Below are positions 1-8,051 of a stretch of DNA of 64,000 bases, in pieces. This DNA comes from a virus. Position 1 is the first letter of the stretch, and every line of letters starts with the position of its first letter. Location: the IMG/VR virus record IMGVR_UViG_3300009127_000001, positions 58,318 to 122,317 of that record. The stretch is one strand, 5' to 3'. Both the position numbers and the translations under genes were made by a program. A model generated the notes under the pieces. The model worked only from the letters and a program-made list of their open reading frames with translations. It had not been told where the DNA came from and made no database searches.

Positions 1-1
1 A

Positions 2-142
2 ATAGCTAATCAAGTATATGATAACCCACATTTAGCATGGGTAATAATAGCATTTAATGGGACGAGAGATGTACTTAATTGGCCTAGGGCTGGTGATACA
101 ATAGAATATCCTATAAGCAGATTAGTTATTACTGAACTCTAA
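2..142 (+). CDS. LysM/gp53-like baseplate wedge protein, C-terminal end (partial)
   Basis: The open frame enters from the left edge and stops at TAA 140-142, leaving 46 readable residues. They include N-P-x-L-A-W-V-I, then a short loop and a W-P-x-x-G-D-T-I-E-Y-P-I ending, which is the pattern of a LysM-like domain as found at the end of T4-type baseplate protein gp53 and other small tail proteins. Its place next to hub, spike and wedge genes fits a baseplate role. The stop overlaps the end of the convergent hub-like gene by 4 bases. The N-terminus is outside the window, so the family is only a likely assignment. Confidence 0.5.
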   Translation: MANQVYDNPHLAWVIIAFNGTRDVLNWPRAGDTIEYPISRLVITEL

Positions 143-1449
143 CTGCCTTCTCCAACTTTTTTGGCACTAGCATCAAAGTCGAATCTAGCAGCGTACACGT
201 CTGTATACCATTTTCTACGCGTTAGTATGTGATGGAAGCCATAAATTAACCAATTACCATGCATAAACCAGAATTCACCAGTCTGATCATTTGGTTCAGC
301 TCCCCAATGTATAAAGATAGTATCCGTTCCTAGTCCTTCACAGCTTGACCATTCTCCGTGTCCCATTACTTGGAACTTGCATCTCAATAGACTATTAACC
401 ATATTCAGCCACATTGTTCTGGGACGGCCATCCATATATTCACCATAAATCAGTCCTAGATCACCGGCAGAATAGATTTCTGGTACTGTTAGGACACTAG
501 ACCATCCAGCTACTTCTTTGTCTTCACCTTCTTCTGGTGGCTTTTTAAATGATCTCTTCGATTTGACTTTGGCTATTTGTTTACTGCTCGTTCTTTTATC
601 CTTAACTACCAATTTCTGTTCTTGTTTATCAGTTATTTTATCGAGATATTCACCAGATATTGCTGAGCACCCTTGTGTAATAATCTTAGTCTGTACTAAT
701 GATAGTGCGTTATCTGCGAGCAATTCCCAATTTCTAATAGTATCATGTGCTTGTTTTAATTTAGTGTTAGCATAATATGCTCTTGGTTTGGATGGTATGT
801 CAGCTTGTTCTTTGATAGTGAGTTCATCGCCATTAGCTGCTATCAACCATTGAGTTTTGTTTTTAGTAACGGAAGATGACCAACCAGTCAGTGATGAGAT
901 GAATGTTCTTGGATCTTGTCGCATCATCCACCATTTATTCTTATCAGAATCAATGGTTTCTCCTATATCTAAACTAATCTTAGGTGCATATTCACTTACT
1001 ACTTGTTCGATAACATTACTAACCTTGCCTTCATATACTGTTCCGGCCGCCAATCCTTTATTGAGGTACCATGATGGTGGATCAATTGCTATAAATTCTA
1101 ATGCACCTTGATCTGGTGGGCCGCCTAGTGCATGTAGCGATAATATAATTGCTCTTTGTTCTTTGGTGGCGGATTTTGGGTTTTCACCGTCTTCACCGGC
1201 TTTTATTTGAAATTTACAATAGACAGCTTCGCGTCGTGATTTATCTAAATATCCATTCTCGATCAGTTTGGTTAGTAAATTGTAATTAGGATCACCAAGC
1301 TTAGTTCGTACAATGTATCCTCCATTCACCATTGCTTTGAATTCGAATTTCATTAACCTGTAGCCGAAATCGTCATTAGATACATCACCTAATTCGAATA
1401 TAAGCTTTAGTTGCGGCCGAGCTTTTGAGACTGGTCTGGAGCCTGCCAT
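139..1449 (-). CDS. Baseplate hub protein, gp27-like (436 aa)
   Basis: Predicted hub subunit that would hold the central spike of the contractile tail. The last 60 residues show the pattern of tail hub proteins: a G-N-W-L-I-Y-G-F-H-H segment followed by W-Y-T-D-V-x-A-A-R. A central W-S-S-S-V-T-K-N-K-T-Q-W-L segment is also hub-like. Length is near that of T4 gp27 (391 aa). It is antisense to the other baseplate genes, lying between the LysM-like and spike genes. Its start codon lies in the palindrome CCATGG at 1446-1451, which also holds the start of the divergent 96-aa gene. A different tail protein with a similar fold is possible; sequence identity to gp27 is not obvious by eye. Confidence 0.5.
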   Translation of the reverse strand: MAGSRPVSKARPQLKLIFELGDVSNDDFGYRLMKFEFKAMVNGGYIVRTKLGDPNYNLLTKLIENGYLDKSRREAVYCKFQIKAGEDGENPKSATKEQRAIILSLHALGGPPDQGALEFIAIDPPSWYLNKGLAAGTVYEGKVSNVIEQVVSEYAPKISLDIGETIDSDKNKWWMMRQDPRTFISSLTGWSSSVTKNKTQWLIAANGDELTIKEQADIPSKPRAYYANTKLKQAHDTIRNWELLADNALSLVQTKIITQGCSAISGEYLDKITDKQEQKLVVKDKRTSSKQIAKVKSKRSFKKPPEEGEDKEVAGWSSVLTVPEIYSAGDLGLIYGEYMDGRPRTMWLNMVNSLLRCKFQVMGHGEWSSCEGLGTDTIFIHWGAEPNDQTGEFWFMHGNWLIYGFHHILTRRKWYTDVYAARFDFDASAKKVGEGS

Positions 1450-1738
1450 GGAATTACTCTGGATTGATTACACTAAGAAAAATGGTACTTCTAGATATAT
1501 ACTATTCCTCTTACTTGGTAAGCGATCAGGGAAATTATGTGGGTTAGAAACGGATAAAATTCCTGATGCGTATCGTAAGAAAATAGTTAATACTCTGACC
1601 AGTTTATCTTTGGAGTCGAGAATTCGTTGGTTGAGACAAAATTGCCCTATTCTAATGCGATCGGCATATAAGGAACTTGTTGCCGAACGTGCAACAATAC
1701 GCACTAGATACCCCATTGATAAATCTAAGATTGTTTGA
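1448..1738 (+). CDS. Small hypothetical protein (96 aa)
   Basis: Unrecognised basic protein with ordinary amino-acid composition, no signal peptide and no clear domain. A GGAG at about 1438-1441 sits 6 bases before the ATG, a good ribosome-binding site although it lies inside the opposite-strand hub gene. The ATG overlaps the hub gene's own start codon on the other strand, and the stop overlaps the end of the convergent HNH gene by 14 bases. The opposite-strand reading of this stretch is open for 82 codons but looks like a shadow. Location among baseplate genes makes a small assembly or hub-associated factor conceivable, but nothing in the sequence shows it. Confidence 0.55.
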   Translation: MELLWIDYTKKNGTSRYILFLLLGKRSGKLCGLETDKIPDAYRKKIVNTLTSLSLESRIRWLRQNCPILMRSAYKELVAERATIRTRYPIDKSKIV

Positions 1739-2423
1739 TTGTGCTGAAAAATTGCCGAATTTCTTGATCAGAGAATACATTTTTTGCAAGATTTATACAA
1801 TAGCAAACTAGTTGGATATTGGATGCAATATAACCTTTTGACGAATCAATTCTATCGATTGATATAGAATATGGTGATTTTCTAATATGTTGCATTGGGA
1901 TTCCAGTAATAGCACAACGGCCACATTGATGCTCCCAAAGTGCTAGAACATCATTAATAGTAATATACCAACCTTTCTTAGATTTACGTTTTTGTGTATG
2001 CCCAAGCATATATTTCAGAAATCTTTCTGGAGATGCTTCAATATTCTTTAACCATTTTTTTCTTGCTTTTTCTCTCATTGGTTTGTTACGTTCAGCATCA
2101 TGCTTAGAACAATATAATACTTTGCTTTGTCTTGGGAATGGTACTTCTTCTTCTGATTTATTACAGATCTTACAGATTCTAGGGCCATTCCTTTTGGTGA
2201 TGCAACCGCAACTTTGAGTATCTGTTAAATGACTACTTCTTACAACTGTTTGTTTTCCGCATTTATAGCATTTACATTCATAGAATACTCTGTTCTTAAT
2301 TTCATGACGCTTGAATGGTGTTGAGGTGATTTCTAAAAATCCAAATTTAGTTCCGATAGGAATTGTTTTATGATTTGAGCGTGAAGATAATGGTATACGG
2401 GCCGATGCTTGTACATAAGTCAT
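1725..2423 (-). CDS. HNH homing-type endonuclease (232 aa)
   Basis: Free-standing HNH nuclease of the kind that homes into phage genes. The N-terminus (about 22-76) has the 'IGTKFGFL...SHL...SCGC' zinc-ribbon pattern of homing endonucleases with C50, C52, C55, C72 and C74. A second possible zinc site is C84, C87, C105, H108. The nuclease core is near 160-215: W-E-H-Q-C-G-R-C-A-I-T-G, then S-I-S-I-D-R-I-D with D190, N202 and a final N-L-A-K. It resembles the core of the HNH gene at 35087. It lies antisense between the 96-aa gene and the spike gene, both of which look intact, so it occupies intergenic space. The presence of the full N-terminal ribbon supports the first ATG. Confidence 0.85.
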   Translation of the reverse strand: MTYVQASARIPLSSRSNHKTIPIGTKFGFLEITSTPFKRHEIKNRVFYECKCYKCGKQTVVRSSHLTDTQSCGCITKRNGPRICKICNKSEEEVPFPRQSKVLYCSKHDAERNKPMREKARKKWLKNIEASPERFLKYMLGHTQKRKSKKGWYITINDVLALWEHQCGRCAITGIPMQHIRKSPYSISIDRIDSSKGYIASNIQLVCYCINLAKNVFSDQEIRQFFSTIKQS

Positions 2424-2434
2424 TAGGAGGTCCT

Positions 2435-4573
2435 ATGGCTACTGATAATATAAAAGTTGCATGGCAATCATTCTTTAAACAACGCACAAAAACTTTGTGG
2501 GAACGTTTTCCTGGCCAATATCGTGCATTGGTAGTGGAAACTAATGATCCGTTGAATATGCGACGGATCAGGTTTAAATGCCCAGAAATGCACGATTATG
2601 ATATGTTTGCCGGAGATTGTCCATGGGCTGTCCCTGCTACGGACTTGGGAGGGTTTCGTGCTGGTAGATTTACCCATCCTATGATAGGTGATTGGGTGTG
2701 GATAGAATTCGAGAAGCAACATCCATATGGTCCAATATGGACAGGATTTGCAGATCCGACCCGGCGGAAACGGTATACTTATCCAGGTACTAATACTGAG
2801 ACTCCTGTACCCGTAGACGATGAGGGAAAACCAGCTCAAAAACCTCAGGACTATGATGAGGATTACCTACCAAAAGATAGACGTCCTATGTCGCATGGAT
2901 GGCAGGATAGGTATGGTAATCTAGATATACATTCATCAACTGGATATTATCCTATAGAGCACAAAGAGAAACCACCCCCGCCAGATCATGATGCTGTCCA
3001 AGGGTCAGAATTTGAACAGCAGACTAAGAAACCAGAGGTAAATGATCCAGATCAGAAGTATATGGCTAGGGTCACTAAGTATGGTATGATCTATATAATG
3101 GGTGACCAGGGATATTACTGGCAGAAGAACGGAGATAAAGGAGAGTTTAAGGGCGACTTCAAGGAAGATGAGCAATTTGAGACTAAAAGATGGCTATATC
3201 TTCAGAAACTCTTGAATGAGGGTGTATCAAAGTCCTCCGATGAGAATGGTGATCAACGACGGCAAGGAATGCTTACGCGATATGGCCATCTCTTCGAGAT
3301 GCGTGATACTGGTTGGGCACAGAAAGGTCCTATAGAGTCTAAGTCCAGGGATGGTGAATATGATGAGCCTAGAGTACTATCCGAGGAAAGTAAAAATGAT
3401 TTTCGGTGGATAAAACTACGCACTAAAGGTGGAATGTTATTTCAGGCCTGTGATAAAGGTTTCCATCCACAAGATGACAAGTTTGTCAAGAGAAAGCTTA
3501 TAGAGGATGTTGGTCCTAAGAGTGAGAAAGAGGATGAATACTGGGGCGACCGTGATGCTAGATGGATACGATTTGTTACTAGATACGGTATAAAGCTCGT
3601 CTTTGACGATCGTGGTAGTGATGATAAGGATGCCAGGGGTAAGGAGTCGCCTAGAGGTGTAGGTCTTCTTATCAAGGGTAGGCGATCGCCTGGTTCGAAG
3701 AAGAATGATAAAACTGGTAATCCTAGAGGATTCTATTGGGAATTTAATGAGCGCGATGATGCTAATCATACTAGTTGGGGTTCGCCTATAGGGCAAGCCG
3801 TCGAAATAAATGACAGATATCAATATGTTATGATAGCTTCATCACTCGGTAGGGGTTGGGTCAGAAAATGGCAACATATCAAGGATAATGAGTTTCTGCG
3901 TAAACCGATGATGCTAAGAGATCCGGAACATACTTCTCATCATCTCAAGATAGACTATGATAATGAGTATATTAGATTCAAAACACGGGCTGGTAAAGGC
4001 CCAAAACCAGATCAACCAGCCAATCAAGCGGACAGCTTAGATGTCCATCAGGGTTTAGAGGCACGCGATGGGATGAAGGGTGATGGTGCTTGGGTAGAAC
4101 TTGTTGATGCTCAGCATCGGGGGATGTGGTTTAGTAAGAAATATGGACTTGGTATATGGCGTGGTAGAGATAATTATGGCATGTACCAATGGTTCGATGA
4201 ACGACAAAGAAAAATAGTAATATACAATTACGATTTTGAAAATAATGAACCAGTTGGTGTTGTTGAAATATACGTTGGGAAGGAAGTTAATATTATCTCG
4301 AGAAAGGATGTACACGTCCAAGCCGACGAAAAAGTATATGTCAAATCCGAAGATGGCATCTATTTCCATGCCGGTCAGACTAGGATGACATGGCGTGGAT
4401 CATCACAATTAATCGAAACGAATGCTATTATCAAGGCACAAGCCTTTGTTGAGAGTACTGGTGGTGATCCTGTGACTAGGAAAGAAAACACACAAGTACC
4501 AACTAAGATGGAACCAACTGATAGGGCCAAGACCTATAACAAGCCCTATGAAGAAGCAGAAGAAGTCGAATGA
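2435..4573 (+). CDS. Baseplate central spike protein, gp5/VgrG-like (712 aa)
   Basis: Predicted tail spike that pierces the host envelope. Residues about 27-107 form a gp5-type OB-fold: F-P-G-Q-Y-R-A-L-V-V-E-T-N-D-P, then C-P-W-A-V-P and H-P-M-I-G-D-W-V-W-I-E-F. The C-terminus (about 600-660) alternates hydrophobic and polar residues (V-E-I-Y-V-G-K-E-V-N-I-I, V-H-V-Q-A-D-E-K-V-Y-V) as in the triple-stranded beta-helix needle. T4 gp5 carries a lysozyme domain between these parts; I see none here, and the middle has instead long Asp/Lys/Gly-rich segments. The chosen ATG at 2435 follows TTAGGAGGTCCT, a near-perfect ribosome-binding site; an upstream in-frame ATG at 2363 has none. Confidence 0.8.
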   Translation: MATDNIKVAWQSFFKQRTKTLWERFPGQYRALVVETNDPLNMRRIRFKCPEMHDYDMFAGDCPWAVPATDLGGFRAGRFTHPMIGDWVWIEFEKQHPYGPIWTGFADPTRRKRYTYPGTNTETPVPVDDEGKPAQKPQDYDEDYLPKDRRPMSHGWQDRYGNLDIHSSTGYYPIEHKEKPPPPDHDAVQGSEFEQQTKKPEVNDPDQKYMARVTKYGMIYIMGDQGYYWQKNGDKGEFKGDFKEDEQFETKRWLYLQKLLNEGVSKSSDENGDQRRQGMLTRYGHLFEMRDTGWAQKGPIESKSRDGEYDEPRVLSEESKNDFRWIKLRTKGGMLFQACDKGFHPQDDKFVKRKLIEDVGPKSEKEDEYWGDRDARWIRFVTRYGIKLVFDDRGSDDKDARGKESPRGVGLLIKGRRSPGSKKNDKTGNPRGFYWEFNERDDANHTSWGSPIGQAVEINDRYQYVMIASSLGRGWVRKWQHIKDNEFLRKPMMLRDPEHTSHHLKIDYDNEYIRFKTRAGKGPKPDQPANQADSLDVHQGLEARDGMKGDGAWVELVDAQHRGMWFSKKYGLGIWRGRDNYGMYQWFDERQRKIVIYNYDFENNEPVGVVEIYVGKEVNIISRKDVHVQADEKVYVKSEDGIYFHAGQTRMTWRGSSQLIETNAIIKAQAFVESTGGDPVTRKENTQVPTKMEPTDRAKTYNKPYEEAEEVE

Positions 4574-5304
4574 TAGTAACATATCCAACAGCATTATATA
4601 ATAATGTCCTACCACAAGAGCCCGATGATGGTGGTAACGTAACATTTACGATCAGTAACAGCGAACCACCTAGGACTAGTCTTTTATTTCCCAAAATAGC
4701 AATTGGTATACAACGTAGGCGAAGGATTGTAGAAGAAACCACCCTTGTTAATAGAAGAGGTGCTCTTGGTGGTCTAGCCTTTACTGTGAATAAGGCTAGC
4801 CGAGACCAAGTGGGCAATACGGCAAGACAATACGAAGTTGGACAGATCCTTGAATTTGGCGATGAATCTGCTGCTCAAAGTGTGAGCCCAATGCTAGTTG
4901 CTGATGAGACAGAAGCACAACATGATACTAACGTCTTTGATTACGATACACTTGGAATTTCCTCCGAGGAAATTCAGCTGATAAATGATAAGTCATTGAT
5001 AGCTCATGACCAACTAAGTACCAGATTGAATCAATTACGGGTATTACGTTCTGATGCCGAAATAGATATTAGTACTAATCAGAAATTGATAAATGAGGCT
5101 AATAGGAATATAGCAGCATTGCAAGCTATTATCGATAATTCGGGAGTTGACCATGAAATCTCTGAATTGATTACTAAATTTGAACGAAAAAGGATGGAGG
5201 CACAGCAAGCATTAGATATGGCTATTACCAATGCTAATGCATACGCCAGTGAAGCCTCAGAATTGCTCAATGATCTGCGAAAGGTGGCGACGGTGCTGAA
5301 ATGA
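4570..5304 (+). CDS. Structural protein with C-terminal coiled coil (244 aa)
   Basis: Unrecognised protein between the spike and the gp25-like wedge gene, therefore probably a tail or baseplate component. Residues 1-110 look like a compact beta-rich part; from about 130 to 244 the sequence is Leu/Ile/Ala heptad-rich with many charged residues and no proline, a long coiled coil. Its start overlaps the spike gene stop (ATGA, 4570-4573), indicating translational coupling. Its own stop TGA (5302-5304) lies in an AATGACC that is repeated at the start of the gp25-like gene, so the two genes were probably directly adjacent before the HNH gene came between them. Confidence 0.6.
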   Translation: MIVTYPTALYNNVLPQEPDDGGNVTFTISNSEPPRTSLLFPKIAIGIQRRRRIVEETTLVNRRGALGGLAFTVNKASRDQVGNTARQYEVGQILEFGDESAAQSVSPMLVADETEAQHDTNVFDYDTLGISSEEIQLINDKSLIAHDQLSTRLNQLRVLRSDAEIDISTNQKLINEANRNIAALQAIIDNSGVDHEISELITKFERKRMEAQQALDMAITNANAYASEASELLNDLRKVATVLK

Positions 5305-5306
5305 CC
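5300..5306 (+). repeat. AATGACC direct repeat, left copy flanking HNH gene
   Basis: AATGACC at 5300-5306 overlaps the stop of the coiled-coil gene and recurs at 6066-6072 as the start of the gp25-like gene. The two copies bracket the HNH gene, as would be left if the insertion regenerated the downstream start. Seven bases is short, so chance cannot be excluded. Confidence 0.4.
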
Positions 5307-5311
5307 TTCTG

Positions 5312-5354
5312 AGCAAACCTAAGTACAGGAGGATTCAATCCAAAAAGGTTTGCT
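5312..5354 (+). promoter_or_regulatory. Hairpin around the ribosome-binding site of the HNH gene
   Basis: A perfect 9-bp inverted repeat, AGCAAACCT (5312-5320) and AGGTTTGCT (5346-5354), ends directly before the ATG at 5355. The 25-base loop holds AGGAGG (5327-5332), which in linear RNA is 22 bases from the ATG, too far to work well. Folding could bring it nearer, or hide the start region until a given time. Structural control of homing endonuclease translation is known in T4; the effect here is inference. Confidence 0.5.
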
Positions 5355-6092
5355 ATGAAGATTTGTTCTAAATGTGGTATTGCCAAAAAAGAAAATGACT
5401 TTGCTTTTAGGTATGATAAAGGGATTCGTAAGCGGCGAGGTACATGCAAAGAATGTATGAATAAGACTAGAAGCCAATTAGCCGCGCGGCCAGAATATAG
5501 ACAACAATATAATGCACGTCGAAGAGAACGGAGGTTAGAAAAAGCAAAATTTTTATTCGATTATCTAAGCAATCATGAATGTGTGTGTGGAGAATCGAAC
5601 CCATTTATTTTGCAATTTGATCATGTTCGCGGCGAGAAGCTGTTTGGGATTGGTGCAGAAATTAGGGAGAAATCCTTAGAAGATCTAAAGCGAGAAGTAG
5701 CAAAATGCGATGTGATATGTGGCAATTGTCATATGAGGAAGACCAGGCAAAATGGTGAAATATGGCAAAAATCATATAAGAACAAACCATGGCTTCTTAA
5801 AAAAAGACAAAAAATCAGACAATATTTGGAACAACATTCATGTGTTGATTGTGGAGAATCTGATCCGGTCGTGCTCGAATTCGATCATGTCAGAGGAGAG
5901 AAATTATTCACGATCAGCTTAAATTTTTGCGATCGGCGATGGGAATTAATCGAAGAAGAAATTGCGAAGTGTGATGTTCGTTGTACCAATTGTCATTTGG
6001 TGAGAACAATCGCAACGAGCGATAATTCACAATGGTACAAAGTACAAATGTACCAGGAGTTGTGTAATGACCGCCACTTTTTGGGGGTTTAA
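5355..6092 (+). CDS. HNH-like endonuclease with two tandem nuclease modules (245 aa)
   Basis: Protein with an N-terminal zinc ribbon (C4, C7, C31, C34) and two copies of an HNH-like module, about residues 67-130 and 156-218. Each copy has C-x1-2-C-G-E-S-(N/D)-P, then F-D-H-V-R-G-E-K-L-F and A-K-C-D-V-x-C-x-N-C-H. The duplication is direct: the two modules share most of these positions. It lies between the coiled-coil structural gene and the gp25-like wedge gene; its last 26 bases overlap the wedge gene in another frame and it supplies that gene's ribosome-binding site (AGGAG near 6054). A mobile endonuclease is most likely; a non-homing HNH protein is possible. Confidence 0.75.
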   Translation: MKICSKCGIAKKENDFAFRYDKGIRKRRGTCKECMNKTRSQLAARPEYRQQYNARRRERRLEKAKFLFDYLSNHECVCGESNPFILQFDHVRGEKLFGIGAEIREKSLEDLKREVAKCDVICGNCHMRKTRQNGEIWQKSYKNKPWLLKKRQKIRQYLEQHSCVDCGESDPVVLEFDHVRGEKLFTISLNFCDRRWELIEEEIAKCDVRCTNCHLVRTIATSDNSQWYKVQMYQELCNDRHFLGV

Positions 6093-6456
6093 TCCGCCCT
6101 TCATAGGAGGAGCACAGAATATAATGTCCCGTCAGGAGGACCATCAATTAATTAAGAATGATATATTACAGTTCTTGATGACTATACCTGGTGAAAGGGT
6201 GATGAGACCTAATTTCGGTGTACATTTGAGAGATATGATCTTTGAACCAAATGATGTGAATACTTCTCTGCAATTAGAGGGTGAGATTAGGAATGGTTTG
6301 CTGGAAAATGATAAAAGATTATCAGAAGTGGAAGTGAATTTGGAAATAGATGAAGAAAATCATGGTATGACAATTCATGTAGTAGCACAACTTCGTAATG
6401 ATCCTGAACAATTCGTAACAGTAGACCAATTTTTAGGTTATGCGAGTGGGCCATGA
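6067..6456 (+). CDS. Baseplate wedge protein, gp25-like (129 aa)
   Basis: Homologue of T4 gp25, a baseplate wedge subunit related to the gpW/gp25 and T6SS TssE lysozyme-like family that sits where the sheath begins. The start W-G-F-N-P-P-F-I-G-G-A-Q-N and the core L-I-K-N-D-I-L-Q-F-L-M-T-I-P-G-E-R-V-M-R-P-N-F-G are signatures of the family (E-R and R-P-x-F-G). Length is typical. AGGAG lies 8 bases before the ATG, inside the end of the HNH gene, with which it overlaps. It overlaps the gp6-like gene by 4 bases (ATGA), so the two are translationally coupled. Confidence 0.9.
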   Translation: MTATFWGFNPPFIGGAQNIMSRQEDHQLIKNDILQFLMTIPGERVMRPNFGVHLRDMIFEPNDVNTSLQLEGEIRNGLLENDKRLSEVEVNLEIDEENHGMTIHVVAQLRNDPEQFVTVDQFLGYASGP

Positions 6457-8051
6457 CAACAGAAGAAACACTATTTGATCTACCATCATCACCTGAACAG
6501 TTTGGTGTGTTATTACCGCCTTCAACTCTCAGGAGATTTGATTTTAGTGCGCTTGACTTTACTATGGCTAGGCGTGCTATTATTGAGTATATCAAGACAT
6601 ATTGGCCAGACGATTTCAATGACTTCATTGCCAGTAATGGTATGATGATGTTGACCGAAATCGTTGCAGCCGAAGTTGGAAAAATCGCATTGAGGGGTGA
6701 TATATTAGCCAATGAAAGCTTTATAGGTACTGCTAAGACTGAGAGAGCTGTGGTTAATCATTTAGCGCTGATAAACCAGAAAATCCGACGACAAACTCCA
6801 GCAATTGTTGATATTGAAATTTCAGTCGACCAACCAACATTCACAGATGTCGTTGTTACACCAGGCCTTTCATTCACTACCAATGGTATAGACCAACAGG
6901 TAGTCACATATGAGGTCTATAGAGCACCTAATGATTGGACTAGTAATATTGTCATACCTGCTGGGAAACGCGGTGTAGTGGCATGGGGTCTCGAGGGTCA
7001 ATTTGCAAGTCCTGTAACGGTTACGAGTGCTGGTGGTACTAATCAGCGATTTACTATTGACGAACCTAATGTTCTTGAAGAGCCTATATTTGTCACCGTA
7101 ACAGTTGGCTCGACGGAGGAAGAATGGACGGTAATAACTGAACCTATTGAGCGATATGGCCCGAACGATAAAGTTGTAGAGGCTATATTCATAGGTGATA
7201 GTGTGACATTCCGTTTTGGCGATGATATAACAGGTATGTCACCGCCATCCGGCGCTCAGATTCAATTCAGGTATAGAGTTGGTGGCGGTATTCGAGGGAG
7301 AATTGGTGTTGGTCGGGTTGATTCTGCTAGACCTATTACACCATTGCCGCCAGCAAATGCTTCGGTTAGTGTACGGTTTAGGAATATATCAGCATCTAGT
7401 GGTGGGGCTGATAAGGAGAGCCTAGCGAATGCTAAGAGACGTGCTCCGAGGGAATTTGCGACACAGCGAAGCATAGTTACTGCCGAGGATTATGCACAGA
7501 TTGCTTCTACTTTTTCACATCCTGTTTATGGATCTGTTAGTAAGGCTATTGCTACTATCCGCACGGGATTGAATGCTAATAGAATAGAGATATATGTCTT
7601 GGCGGAAGGTCCTGATAATATTCCGGCAGCCCCGAATGCTGGTTTGAAGGCCGGTCTGGAGACATATTTCAGCGATTTGAATGTCTTGACGGATCATGTG
7701 GTTGTGCTTGATGGGAGCGTAAAAGCGATCGACATTGATATGAATGTTGTTGTCGGTCGTAACGCCGATGCTTCGGTGGTGAAACAACGGGTAGAGGCGG
7801 CTATTACTAATTTCTTTAATATTACTAATTGGGATTTAGGTGAGCCATTATATACTTCTAATTTGATTGAAGTGATTGAGGCGGTTGATGGTGTATCCCA
7901 TGTAGATTTATATGGACCCGCCAACAATATATTACCGTCAGGTGAATTAGGAGGTAGTACAGGTAACGTAGTTGGCTTCAATGAAGTAATTATAGAGGGA
8001 GAGCGCAAAACCAGTTACTACTATGAAAATACAGGATATAAAGGGACATGA
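6453..8051 (+). CDS. Baseplate wedge protein, gp6/gpJ-like (532 aa)
   Basis: Large wedge subunit of the baseplate, the inner-ring scaffold in T4-type phages and the counterpart of P2 gpJ. It has the length and domain order of short gp6/gpJ proteins: an N-terminal helical part (about 30-110), a beta-rich middle with D-S-V-T-F-R-F-G-D-D-I-T-G, and a C-terminal part with R-x-A-P-R-E-F-A-T-Q-R-S-I-V-T-A-E-D-Y, a highly typical J-family segment. Its pairing with the gp25-like gene immediately upstream is the conserved order in contractile tails. The downstream cupin gene starts inside its stop (ATGA). Confidence 0.9.
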   Translation: MTTEETLFDLPSSPEQFGVLLPPSTLRRFDFSALDFTMARRAIIEYIKTYWPDDFNDFIASNGMMMLTEIVAAEVGKIALRGDILANESFIGTAKTERAVVNHLALINQKIRRQTPAIVDIEISVDQPTFTDVVVTPGLSFTTNGIDQQVVTYEVYRAPNDWTSNIVIPAGKRGVVAWGLEGQFASPVTVTSAGGTNQRFTIDEPNVLEEPIFVTVTVGSTEEEWTVITEPIERYGPNDKVVEAIFIGDSVTFRFGDDITGMSPPSGAQIQFRYRVGGGIRGRIGVGRVDSARPITPLPPANASVSVRFRNISASSGGADKESLANAKRRAPREFATQRSIVTAEDYAQIASTFSHPVYGSVSKAIATIRTGLNANRIEIYVLAEGPDNIPAAPNAGLKAGLETYFSDLNVLTDHVVVLDGSVKAIDIDMNVVVGRNADASVVKQRVEAAITNFFNITNWDLGEPLYTSNLIEVIEAVDGVSHVDLYGPANNILPSGELGGSTGNVVGFNEVIIEGERKTSYYYENTGYKGT

